Assembly: GCF_018798885.1 (NCBI RefSeq)
Contig: NZ_CP076361.1
Location: 3,067,501 to 3,131,500 of the forward strand
DNA from: Gemmobacter fulvus
GTDB taxonomy: Bacteria > Pseudomonadota > Alphaproteobacteria > Rhodobacterales > Rhodobacteraceae
Direction of reading: 5' to 3'
Length of the DNA stretch: 64,000 nt
The translations under genes were made by a program, and so were the position numbers. Positions within the stretch are counted from its first letter, which is position 1. Every line of letters begins with the position of its first letter. Of the stretch, positions 45,953 through 55,868 are shown piece by piece. The notes below the pieces were generated by a model. That model was given only the letters and a program-made list of their open reading frames with translations. It made no database searches and was not told the DNA's origin.

Positions 45953-46930
45953 ATGGAAGACATTGCCCCGCTGGTCACGGCCACGACCCCGGCCACAATC
46001 GCCAGAACCTTGCCCGATGACGAAGCTTTTGTGAGCCCCGGCCCCAAGGCCTTTCCCAAAACCAACCCGGATGCGATCCGGCAGGCTTTTGAAACCGGCC
46101 GCTATCCCTATGCCCGCCCGATGGCCACCAAGGTTTATGAGGCCGAAAAGGCGCGGCTTCAGGCCGAATTGCTGAAGGTGCAGATCTGGGCGCAGGAAAC
46201 CGGGCAGAAATTCGTCATCCTGATGGAAGGCCGGGATGCGGCAGGCAAGGGCGGCACGATCAAGCGCTTCATGGAACATCTCAATCCGCGGTATGCGCGG
46301 GTGGTGGCGCTGACCAAGCCGGGCGAGAAGGAAAAGGGCGAATGGTTCTTTCAGCGCTATATCCAGCACCTGCCCACGGCCGGCGAGATCGTGTTCTTCG
46401 ACCGCAGTTGGTATAATCGCGCCGGTGTGGAACGGGTGATGGGGTTTTGCAGCCCGTCGGAATATCTGGAATTCATGCGCCAGGTGCCCGAACTGGAGCG
46501 GATGCTGGTCCGCTCGGGGATCCGGCTGTGCAAATACTGGTTTTCGGTCACCCGCGATGAACAGCGGCGGCGCTTTCTGGCGCGCGAAACCGATCCGCTG
46601 AAAATGTGGAAGCTGTCGCCCATCGACAAGGCCTCGCTGGACAAATGGGATGACTATACCGAAGCCAAGGAGGCGATGTTCTTCTACACCGATACCGCCG
46701 ATGCGCCCTGGACCATCGTCAAGTCGAATGACAAGAAACGCGCCCGGCTGAACTGCATGCGCCACTTCCTGTCGCAGTTGGACTATCCGGGCAAGGATGC
46801 GGCACTTGTGGGTCTGCCCGATCCGCTGATCGTGGGGCGCGCCAGTCAGGTGATCGGCGGGGCAGGGCATATCCTTGACACCGCCTTGCCGCCCGACTTC
46901 CGCAAGGGGCAACAAACCGCCCGGGGCTGA
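45953..46930 (+). CDS. ppk2: polyphosphate kinase 2 (class I)
   Basis: Uses polyphosphate to phosphorylate nucleoside diphosphates. The 325 residues contain Walker A MEGRDAAGKGGTIKR, Walker B FFDRSWYNRAGVERVMGF, the lid segment (SVTRDEQRRRFLARETDPLKMWKLSPID) and KWDDYTEAKEAMF. This is the single-domain class I layout; GDP or ADP preference cannot be read. GGGAG lies 7 bases before the ATG. It complements ppk1 and ppx 12-20 kb away. Confidence 0.94.
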   Translation: MEDIAPLVTATTPATIARTLPDDEAFVSPGPKAFPKTNPDAIRQAFETGRYPYARPMATKVYEAEKARLQAELLKVQIWAQETGQKFVILMEGRDAAGKGGTIKRFMEHLNPRYARVVALTKPGEKEKGEWFFQRYIQHLPTAGEIVFFDRSWYNRAGVERVMGFCSPSEYLEFMRQVPELERMLVRSGIRLCKYWFSVTRDEQRRRFLARETDPLKMWKLSPIDKASLDKWDDYTEAKEAMFFYTDTADAPWTIVKSNDKKRARLNCMRHFLSQLDYPGKDAALVGLPDPLIVGRASQVIGGAGHILDTALPPDFRKGQQTARG

Positions 46931-47003
46931 TCGCGCCGCTTGCAGCGAGAAGCGCAGCGCTTTACCTCAGCACGGCAATCCGGCTGGGCGGAAGGGGCGG
47001 GCG

Positions 47004-47651
47004 ATGCGCAGACATCTGGCAGCAATGCTTTTGGCGGCGGTTCCCGCAGCGGCGGCGGCGCATCCGCATATCTATGTGGATACCGGGATCGAAGTGATCT
47101 TTGATGCGCAGGGCAAGGCCGAGGCGCTGCGCATCACCTGGGTCTATGACGAATTCTATTCGCTGCTGCTGGTCGAGGAACGTGGTCTGGATGCCGATCA
47201 CGATGGCACGGCCACGCCGGAAGAAACGGCGCAATTGCAAGGCTTTGACATGAAATGGGAGCCGGGATTTCCGGGCGATACCTATCTTTTGTCGGGCGAT
47301 GTGGAGCACAAGCTCTCCGGCCCCTCGGACTGGACGGCCAGTTATCAGGGCGGGCGGCTGACCTCGACGCATCTGCGCAGGATCGCGCCGGCGCTGGGCC
47401 TTGATGCGCCGCTGAAGGTGCAGGTCTATGATCCGGGGTTCTACACCGCCTATACGATTGCCTTTGATCCGGTGCTGACCGGCCTGCCTGCGGGTTGTGC
47501 CGCGCAGGTGTTCACCCCGGACCGCGACGCGGCAGATGAACGGCTGCTGGCGGCGCTGGCGGAATATGGTGCGGATGAGGATGTGGAGATGGACTTTCCG
47601 GCCATCGGCGCTGCTTTCTCGGAAGAGGTGCGCATCACATGCGGCGGCTGA
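47004..47651 (+). CDS. DUF1007 family periplasmic protein (ZevA-like)
   Basis: A 215-residue exported protein with signal peptide (MRRHLAAMLLAAVPAAAAA) followed at once by HPHIYVD, the conserved N-terminal metal-binding-like motif of DUF1007. The pattern matches ZevA of Haemophilus influenzae, which works with a NicO-type permease in zinc use. Here the next gene is such a permease and overlaps by 13 bases. Metal identity is not determined by the sequence. Confidence 0.85.
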   Translation: MRRHLAAMLLAAVPAAAAAHPHIYVDTGIEVIFDAQGKAEALRITWVYDEFYSLLLVEERGLDADHDGTATPEETAQLQGFDMKWEPGFPGDTYLLSGDVEHKLSGPSDWTASYQGGRLTSTHLRRIAPALGLDAPLKVQVYDPGFYTAYTIAFDPVLTGLPAGCAAQVFTPDRDAADERLLAALAEYGADEDVEMDFPAIGAAFSEEVRITCGG

Positions 47652-48571
47652 TCCTGAGCGCGGGGCTGCTGGTGGCGCTGGTGCTGGCGCTGCTATGGCT
47701 GACCGGGGGCCTTGTCAGCCTGCGGCTCTGGGCCGAGGCCGCGCAGCGCGATGTGCAACGCGATATGGCGGCAGCGGTGCGGGCGATTGCCGGGCGCGTG
47801 CCGGGGGCGGTGTTCGGCCTGCTGGCGGTCAGCTTTGCCTATGGCTTCTTTCATGCGGTGGGGCCGGGGCATGGCAAGATGCTGATTGGCGGCTATGGCA
47901 TGGCGCGGCGGGTGCGGCTGGGGCGGCTGGCGGTGCTGGCGCTTGTCTCCAGCCTGGCGCAATCCAGCGTGGCGGTGGCGCTGGTCTATGCGTTCATCCT
48001 GGGCCTTGGCTGGGCGCGTGACCGGGTTCAGGGCCTGTCGGATGCGGTTCTGCTGCCACTGAGCCATGCGGCGATTGCCGGGATCGGCATCTGGCTGGTG
48101 TGGCGGGGGATCCGTGGGCTGCGGGCGCGGGCGGCTGCCGGCCAGCCGGATCATGCCGCCGGGCACCACCACCACCATCACGATCATCATCACCACGATC
48201 ATCACGACACCTGCGGCTGCGGCCACGCCCATGGCCCGACGCTGGCCGAGGCCGAGGCGGTGACGGGCTGGCGCGACGGGCTGGCGCTGATTGCGGGCGT
48301 GGCGCTGCGGCCCTGTTCCGGCGCGCTGTTCCTGCTGATCGTCAGCTGGCAGATGGGGATTGCGCTGGCCGGGATTGCCGGGGTCTATGCGATGGGGCTG
48401 GGCACGGCGCTGGTGACGGTGGCGGTGGCGGCGCTGGCGGTCTGGGCGCGCGAAGGCACGCTGACCCATCTGCCGGGTGCGGGGCTGGCGCGGGCACTGC
48501 CCCTGTTGGAGCTTGTGGTCGGGGCGCTGATTGCCTTGATTGCCGGACAAATGTTTCTGCAAAGCCTATAA
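47639..48571 (+). CDS. NicO/RcnA-type nickel/cobalt/zinc permease (ZevB-like)
   Basis: A 310-residue membrane protein with about six helices. The NicO signature FAYGFFHAVGPGHGKMLIGGYGMARR and ALRPCSGALFLLIVSW are present. The loop between helices 3 and 4 is extremely His/Asp-rich (about 18 His within 25 residues at 172-197), a probable metal buffer. Together with the DUF1007 gene it forms a zevAB-like pair; direction of transport is not settled. Confidence 0.87.
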   Translation: MRRLILSAGLLVALVLALLWLTGGLVSLRLWAEAAQRDVQRDMAAAVRAIAGRVPGAVFGLLAVSFAYGFFHAVGPGHGKMLIGGYGMARRVRLGRLAVLALVSSLAQSSVAVALVYAFILGLGWARDRVQGLSDAVLLPLSHAAIAGIGIWLVWRGIRGLRARAAAGQPDHAAGHHHHHHDHHHHDHHDTCGCGHAHGPTLAEAEAVTGWRDGLALIAGVALRPCSGALFLLIVSWQMGIALAGIAGVYAMGLGTALVTVAVAALAVWAREGTLTHLPGAGLARALPLLELVVGALIALIAGQMFLQSL

Positions 48572-48573
48572 AT

Positions 48574-48604
48574 GCGGCAGCTTGCCGCGCGTTTGATCAA
48601 ACGC
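48574..48604. promoter_or_regulatory. tandem inverted repeats between zevB-like and MATE genes
   Basis: Hairpin GCGGCA-GCT-TGCCGC (48574-48588) is followed with no gap by the perfect 16-base palindrome GCGTTTGATCAAACGC (48589-48604), which ends just before the ribosome site of the MATE gene. The palindrome could be an operator for that exporter or part of a terminator; there is no T-run. Confidence 0.5.
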
Positions 48605-48615
48605 TATGAGGGAGC

Positions 48616-49968
48616 ATGACCCAAATGCTTTCCCGTTCCGCCCATGCGCGCGCTTTGCTCGCGCTCGGCCTGCCGCTTGTCGGTAGCCATCTTGCGCAGA
48701 TGTTGCTGCATGTCACCGATACCGTGATCGTTGGCTGGTATGGCGTCACCGATCTTGCTGCCGTGGTGCTGGGCAGTTCCAGCTTCTTTGTGGTGTTCAT
48801 TCTGGGCTCGGGCTTTGCGCAGGCGGTGATGCCGATGGTCGCGCAGGCGCTGGGCCGGGGTGATGAAACCGAGGTGCGCCGCGCCGCCCGCATGGGGCTT
48901 TGGCTGTCGATCGCCTTTGCGCTGCTGTCTTATCCGCTGTTCTGGTGGGCCGGGCCGATTCTGCTGGCGATGGGGCAGAAGCCCGAAGTGGCACAGCTTG
49001 GGCAGGATTTCCTGCGTATTGCCGGGCTGGGCATGATGCCTGCCTTGCTGGTGATGGTGCTGAAAAGCTATCTCGCCGCGCTGGAGCGGACACAGGTCGT
49101 GCTGTGGGTGACGGTGGCTGCGGTGTTTTTCAACGCCTTTTTCTGCTATGCGCTGGTATTCGGCCATTGGGGCGCGCCGGAACTGGGCGTGCGCGGCGCT
49201 GCGATTGCGTCTTTTGTGGTGCAGACGCTGACCTGTGTCATTCTGGCGGTCTATGCCGCCTGGCTGCGCGAGCTGCGGCGCTTTCACCTGTTCCAGCGCT
49301 TCTGGCGGCCGGATTGGCACGCGATGGGCATGGTTCTGCGGCTGGGCATGCCGATCGGGTTGACCAGCCTTGCCGAAAGCGGGCTGTTTCAGGCCACCGC
49401 CGTCATGATGGGCTGGATCGGCACGGTGGAGCTTGCAGCGCATGGCATCACGCTTCAGGTGGCGGCGATGACCTTCATGGTGCATGTCGGCTTGTCCAAT
49501 GCGACGACCGTGCGCACCGGGCGCTTTGCCGGGGCGGCGGAATGGGACAATCTGCGTGAAGGGGCCAAAGTCGCCATCGCGCTGTCGATGCTGTTCGGCA
49601 TGACCACCGTTGCGCTGTTTCTGGCCATCCCCGAGACGATCATCGGCCTGTTCATCGACCAGAGCGGCGCACAGGCCGGGCAGATCATCGCCTTTGGCAC
49701 GATGCTGATGGCACTCGCGGCGGCGTTCCAGATGGTGGATGCGGCGCAGGTCATGGCGCTGGGCCTGCTGCGCGGCGTGCATGACACGCGGGTGCCGATG
49801 TGGATTGCCGCGTTTTCCTATTGGGTGATCGGTATGCCCACCTCGTATCTGCTGGCCTTCAAGGTGGGTTTGGGCGGGGCGGGGCTGTGGATCGGCCTTG
49901 TGGTTGGCCTGACCCTTGCCGCGATTGCGCTGATGGCGCGGTTCTGGCTGCGGGTGCCGAAGGGCTGA
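48616..49968 (+). CDS. MATE family efflux transporter
   Basis: A 450-residue multidrug/cation antiporter with 12 helices. The N-terminus (LALGLPLVGSHLAQMLLHVTDTVIVGWYG) and the mid-protein repeat (LRLGMPIGLTSLAESGLFQATAVMMGWIG) are typical of the NorM/DinF superfamily. The start at 48616 sits very close to GAGGGAG; ATG 48625 has better spacing and may be the true start. Stops abut the convergent next gene. Confidence 0.93.
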   Translation: MTQMLSRSAHARALLALGLPLVGSHLAQMLLHVTDTVIVGWYGVTDLAAVVLGSSSFFVVFILGSGFAQAVMPMVAQALGRGDETEVRRAARMGLWLSIAFALLSYPLFWWAGPILLAMGQKPEVAQLGQDFLRIAGLGMMPALLVMVLKSYLAALERTQVVLWVTVAAVFFNAFFCYALVFGHWGAPELGVRGAAIASFVVQTLTCVILAVYAAWLRELRRFHLFQRFWRPDWHAMGMVLRLGMPIGLTSLAESGLFQATAVMMGWIGTVELAAHGITLQVAAMTFMVHVGLSNATTVRTGRFAGAAEWDNLREGAKVAIALSMLFGMTTVALFLAIPETIIGLFIDQSGAQAGQIIAFGTMLMALAAAFQMVDAAQVMALGLLRGVHDTRVPMWIAAFSYWVIGMPTSYLLAFKVGLGGAGLWIGLVVGLTLAAIALMARFWLRVPKG

Positions 49969-50385
49969 TCAGTCCTCGGCCCCTGCGGCTTTCATCAGCC
50001 GTTCTGCCTTCTTGCGCACCAGAACCGCCCGCAGATCGTGCATGGCCAGCAGCAGGGCGTCGGTCACCTCTTCCATCTGCGCCTCGGTCGCCTTGGACTG
50101 CACCCATTGCGTCGTGGTGTTGAGGTAATCGACGGCGCGGTGAATATCATCCACGTCGCGCCGCGCCAGCACGGCCACACGCTCGGCCATCCAGGCGCGG
50201 ATCTCGGCCAGATCGGCCTCGCTCAGCGCGGTTTCGCCATGCGGTTTGATATTACCGTTCTTGATGTTGATGGTGGCGATTTCTTCCATGTCGATACGCC
50301 GCTGCCGGTTCTCGGTATCGACCCGGAACACGACAGCGCCATTCTCGCGGATGCGAAAGTAATAATTCGGTAAATCGCCCGCCAT
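49969..50385 (-). CDS. conserved hypothetical protein
   Basis: A 138-residue soluble protein without signal peptide. The first third is beta-rich (NYYFRIRENGAVVFRVDTENRQRRIDMEEIATINIKNGNIKPHG). The rest is helical and charged (EAQMEEVTDALLLAMHDLRAVLVRKKAERLMKA). I do not recognise a family. It lies 9 bases after the aminotransferase stop on the same strand and is probably co-transcribed. Confidence 0.7.
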   Translation of the reverse strand: MAGDLPNYYFRIRENGAVVFRVDTENRQRRIDMEEIATINIKNGNIKPHGETALSEADLAEIRAWMAERVAVLARRDVDDIHRAVDYLNTTTQWVQSKATEAQMEEVTDALLLAMHDLRAVLVRKKAERLMKAAGAED

Positions 50386-50394
50386 CGGGCCCCC

Positions 50395-51961
<1,567 letters not shown>

Positions 51962-52080
51962 TCGGCGCTGCCCCCGTTCGGAGAAAACATGCATCTTCGG
52001 CAAATAATTTATGAAAATTTACGAAATATTTCCTTTTTGAGTCGACCCTGACAGTTGATCGCGGTCAGTCGGAGAGGGGA

Positions 52081-52578
52081 ATGTCTGTTCATCAAAAGGT
52101 TCTGGATGGCTCGCATAAGGCGTTCATGCTGGGTTATCTGGAAAATCTTTCACTGCTGGAGCGGCTGCACAGGCTGATGCTCGATGTGGTGAAAGACGAG
52201 TTCGAGCGTCTGGGCGTGTTGGAAATCAACCCGGTTCAGGCGCTTCTGCTGTTCAACATCGGTGAAAACGAAGTGACGGCGGGCGAGTTGAAGTCGCGTG
52301 GCTACTATCAGGGCAGCAATGTCAGCTATAACCTGAAAAAGCTGGTTGAGCTGGGCTATATGCACCATCAGCGGTCCGAAGTGGACCGGCGGTCGGTGCG
52401 GGTGCGGCTGACGGAAAAGGGCCGCCGCGTGCGCACTGTGCTGAATGATCTGTTCGTGCGTCAGGCCGAAACGCTGGACCAGCGCGGGGTGATCACCCCG
52501 GCGGGGCTGGAAGATGTCAATCAGGCGCTGAAACGCATCGAACGCTATTGGACCGAACAGATTCGGTACATTTACTGA
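52081..52578 (+). CDS. MarR family winged-helix regulator (LdtR-like)
   Basis: A 165-residue dimeric repressor. N-terminal helices (LGYLENLSLLERLHRLMLDVVKDEFERLG) precede the wHTH (AGELKSRGYYQGSNVSYNLKKLVELGYMHHQRSEVDRRSVRVRLTEKGR). It resembles the alphaproteobacterial LdtR/PetP branch; target genes unknown. GGAGAGGGGA precedes the ATG. The 119 bases upstream contain an unusually AT-rich stretch (52000-52040) likely to hold the promoter. The stop overlaps the convergent kpsC end by 7 bases. Confidence 0.88.
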   Translation: MSVHQKVLDGSHKAFMLGYLENLSLLERLHRLMLDVVKDEFERLGVLEINPVQALLLFNIGENEVTAGELKSRGYYQGSNVSYNLKKLVELGYMHHQRSEVDRRSVRVRLTEKGRRVRTVLNDLFVRQAETLDQRGVITPAGLEDVNQALKRIERYWTEQIRYIY

Positions 52579-54629
52579 CGCCAGAGGTGGGCATAGCCCG
52601 CCATTGTGCCTTGCAGCTTCGCCAGAAGGCGATTTGCGGCCCCCGGATGCGGGATCGCACCCTGTGACAGCCGGTCCAGAACCACTTCGGGTGGGCAGGG
52701 GCGGCGGCTGACCGGATCATAATATCGCGGATAGGCAATCAGCGCCGCGTGGACAAGATGCAGAAGCGTCGGTCGCGGCAGCGGATGCCCATCCGCAGCA
52801 TGGTGCCGCCGGGTGGGCACCGGCCCCAGATCACGGGTCAGACCCCAGCCCGCATAAAACGGCGCCCCCGTACAGGTGACAGCTTTGCCCCGGATCAGGG
52901 CCTCGAAGCCCAGAAGCGAGGTCATTGTCCAGACCTCATCGCAGGCAGCCATCAGCGCCAGCGGGTCGGCCTTGCGGGCGATGACATCGGCAAGACCCGC
53001 CGCATCTACCGCACCGGGGCGCAGGCCCGCTTCGACATCCGGGTGGGGTTTGTAGACGATCACGGCGTCTGGATGCGCCGCGCGCACGGCCTGCAACAGC
53101 GCCAGATTGGTCGCAATCGGGCCTGCGCCCAGCCGGATCGAGGCGTCATCCTCCACCTGTCCGGGCACAAGAATCCGATGGCCTGTGGGCAGATCGGCCA
53201 GCCCGCCGCCCAGATTGTATTTGGTCAGCCCGGCGGCAATCAGCCGCTCCAGCAGGCGCTCGGCCCGCTCTGCGCCGCCGGGGGGCAGGGGGGCGGTGAT
53301 CAGCCGCTCCAACCGGCTTTCGCGCGACGGATCGTAATAGATGCCCAGATCATCGGTCACGAGGCTGAGCGGCGGCACCAGTTCCGCCCCCAACCCACGC
53401 GAGCGCAAAAAGCCATCCTCCACCCGGCGCACGCCCTGCGGCGCGGCCAGCGGCCCGGCCTCCTTGCCCGCCCAGACCAGCAGGCCCCGCCCCTCGGCAC
53501 TGGCCTTTGCCTGCGCGCGCTGCGGATCGTCTGCAAAGCACAGCGGGCGGTCCTGCCCGAACACCGCTTGCAGCCGCCCGCGTTTCCACAGCCGCATCCC
53601 CAGCGCAACGTGGCCATGGCGATCCTCGCGGAAGCGGCGGGCCTCGGCCTCAAGCTGATCCACCGCCTGTTCGAACGAACACAGCCGGTCTCGGCACGGG
53701 TCATACCAGATCGGCGCGAGGATCATCGCGGCTGCGAACAACTGCGCCCGGGTCAGACGGCGGCAGCGGCGCGGCGGCGGGCTGTCATCCTCGGTCAGGC
53801 CCCAGCCTGCATAGAACGGCTGGGCAAAAACGCGGGGGCGGTGGCCCGCGCAAATCGCCTCGAACCCCAACTGCGACGAGACGGTATAGACCGCAATCGC
53901 CCCGGCGAGCAGGGCATGCGGCGACACGGGATCGGCCAGCAGGCGCACCCGGCTGGTTTCATCCTGCGGCCCGTAATGCCCGGTGCGCCCGCCGCCCGCC
54001 GTTTCGGGATGGGTCTTGATCCAGACCGGCGCGCCGGGATGATCGAGCTGGGCATGGATCAGCATTTCGCGGAAGGTCGCCTCGGTGGCACCCGCATGGT
54101 GGATCGAGGCATCGCCGCGCGTCTGATCCACCACCAGAACGTAGCCGGGCGGCGGCGGGGGCAGCGCGGGATCGTGAATGTTGTATTTTGATAGATCGAG
54201 CGCGCGCAGCCGCGCCATGCCTTCACGCGCACGGCGCAAAAGGTTTGAATCGTCCAAGCGGTGCGTGGCGAGCAGATGCTCCATGTCCGAGGGTGACGCG
54301 GCATCGAAATGCACGCCGCGCCGGTCCAGCAGCAGCCCGAGCGGGGCATCGCCGGCGCGCCCGGGGCGGATGGAGCGCAGGAAGGCATCCTCCAGCCGCA
54401 GCAGCGGCACCGCCCGCCGCTCCGCCACCGCTTCGCCGCGCGCGGCATAGGGCGAGCGGCCCCAGACCACCACGCCATCCTCGGGGCCGGGCAGGCCCAG
54501 CCGCAGATCATGCCCGGCCAAGGTCAGGATACGCCGCAGCCGGGGCTGGCGCAGAAAGCCCGCATTGTAAAAGAAAAGCCGCCGGGGAAGGCCCCCGGCG
54601 GCAGATCTGGGATAGGTCTCGACGGCCAA
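52572..54629 (-). CDS. kpsC: capsular polysaccharide beta-Kdo glycosyltransferase KpsC
   Basis: Transfers Kdo residues to the lipid anchor that primes group 2 capsule export. The 685 residues contain two related GT halves, each with a DDASI/DASIH-type strand (RGDASIHHAGAT; VEDDASIRLGAG), KTHP/KPHPD, a GFEAI/GFEALI helix and PFYAGWGLT. That duplicated layout is specific to KpsC/LipB. It lies 7 bases downstream of the export-lipoprotein gene. Confidence 0.93.
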   Translation of the reverse strand: MAVETYPRSAAGGLPRRLFFYNAGFLRQPRLRRILTLAGHDLRLGLPGPEDGVVVWGRSPYAARGEAVAERRAVPLLRLEDAFLRSIRPGRAGDAPLGLLLDRRGVHFDAASPSDMEHLLATHRLDDSNLLRRAREGMARLRALDLSKYNIHDPALPPPPPGYVLVVDQTRGDASIHHAGATEATFREMLIHAQLDHPGAPVWIKTHPETAGGGRTGHYGPQDETSRVRLLADPVSPHALLAGAIAVYTVSSQLGFEAICAGHRPRVFAQPFYAGWGLTEDDSPPPRRCRRLTRAQLFAAAMILAPIWYDPCRDRLCSFEQAVDQLEAEARRFREDRHGHVALGMRLWKRGRLQAVFGQDRPLCFADDPQRAQAKASAEGRGLLVWAGKEAGPLAAPQGVRRVEDGFLRSRGLGAELVPPLSLVTDDLGIYYDPSRESRLERLITAPLPPGGAERAERLLERLIAAGLTKYNLGGGLADLPTGHRILVPGQVEDDASIRLGAGPIATNLALLQAVRAAHPDAVIVYKPHPDVEAGLRPGAVDAAGLADVIARKADPLALMAACDEVWTMTSLLGFEALIRGKAVTCTGAPFYAGWGLTRDLGPVPTRRHHAADGHPLPRPTLLHLVHAALIAYPRYYDPVSRRPCPPEVVLDRLSQGAIPHPGAANRLLAKLQGTMAGYAHLWRQ

Positions 54630-54636
54630 GGCCGCC

Positions 54637-55779
54637 TCAGCCGCCCGAAGAGCCGACGCTGGCCAGCGAATCCGCAGCGCCCGCGGTTCCGGTGATCGCG
54701 CCGATGGTCTTGGTCCATTGCACGAAGGGCGCTTCGGTCACATAAACCGTGTCGCCGTCGCGGATCAGGAAATCGCGCGCCTCGAACATGCCGGTGGGTT
54801 GCGTCAGGTCCAGCACATAGACCATGCGCTGATCGCCGCGCAGATCCTTGCGGCCCAGCACCGAATTGGCGATTTCCGCCGGTTCGTTGCGGAACACAAA
54901 CACCCCGGTCGGATCGGCCAGTGAGGTCGCCAGACCACCGACCTGCGCAATCGCCTCGATGGCAGAGAGGGTCTGCGATTCAAACGGCACAAGGCTTTGC
55001 GCGCCTGTGGCCCCGAGGGCGGTAAAGGCGCGCTGGTCGCGTTCGACCACGATCTGATCGCCGCCGCGCAGGGCGATATCCAGCCCCGGATTTTCGTAAA
55101 GATCCTGCAACCATACCTTGCCGGTCTGGCCGCCGCGCGTCACCCGCACGATCGCCACGGCAGGCTCGATGGCGATGCCGCCCGATTTTGCCAGCATGGT
55201 CGACAGGGTGCGCGTGGGCCGTTCGATCGGATAGACGCCTTGCCCGGTGACAGCGCCCGAAACCGATACGGTTTGCCCATCGCCCGCAAGCCGCTGCACG
55301 GTGATCTGCGGGTCCGGGGTCTGGCTGTCGAGCTTCTTGGTCAGGATCTGGCGCAGCCCGTCGGGCGTCTGACCTGCAGCCTTCACCTTGCCGGCATAGG
55401 GCACGAAAATGTAGCCCTGCCCATCGACCTGCACCTGATCGAGCAAGGACACGCGCTGGCCGGTATTACCCAGCAGCGGATCGTCCTTCACGTTTTCGAA
55501 CACGGTCAGTGCCAGAAGGTCACCGGCGTTGATGGTGTCAGAGCCGACAACCCCCGCATTGCGGAAGCTGGATCCGAACCCGAAGGCTGGCATGACAGCG
55601 GTGGCGCGGGTGACGCGACTGTTCACGGTGACAACGTAGGCATCGCCCTGTTTCAGCACCGAACCTGCAAAGATTTCCCGTTTGTTGGGGCCAGAGCGGG
55701 GCAAACCGCAGGCGCCAACCGTCGCAACAAGTGCAACAAGGACCAGTGCTCTGGCCCCTTTGGATGTCGTCAATTTCAC
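54637..55779 (-). CDS. polysaccharide export outer-membrane lipoprotein (Wza/KpsD-like)
   Basis: Forms the outer-membrane/periplasmic conduit for capsule. The 380 residues begin with a GTG codon (reads VKLTTSKGARALV) preceded by AAAGGAG, then a lipobox ending VGAC. The export domain (NAGDLLALTVFENV ... VDGQGYIFVPYAGKVKAAG) and SLBB-like repeats (QTVSVSGAVTGQGVYPIE; LRGGDQIVVERD) follow. An ATG 31 codons upstream is in frame but has no suitable ribosome site. Same operon as kpsC and kpsS. Confidence 0.92.
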   Translation of the reverse strand: MKLTTSKGARALVLVALVATVGACGLPRSGPNKREIFAGSVLKQGDAYVVTVNSRVTRATAVMPAFGFGSSFRNAGVVGSDTINAGDLLALTVFENVKDDPLLGNTGQRVSLLDQVQVDGQGYIFVPYAGKVKAAGQTPDGLRQILTKKLDSQTPDPQITVQRLAGDGQTVSVSGAVTGQGVYPIERPTRTLSTMLAKSGGIAIEPAVAIVRVTRGGQTGKVWLQDLYENPGLDIALRGGDQIVVERDQRAFTALGATGAQSLVPFESQTLSAIEAIAQVGGLATSLADPTGVFVFRNEPAEIANSVLGRKDLRGDQRMVYVLDLTQPTGMFEARDFLIRDGDTVYVTEAPFVQWTKTIGAITGTAGAADSLASVGSSGG

Positions 55780-55868
55780 TGCTCGGGCTCCTTTATTGGA
55801 TTTTGCCTCAAGTTTTTTAAGCAAACCTACAGAAAGGTAGAAGAAAATGCCAGTCTGTCTTGCGTGGC

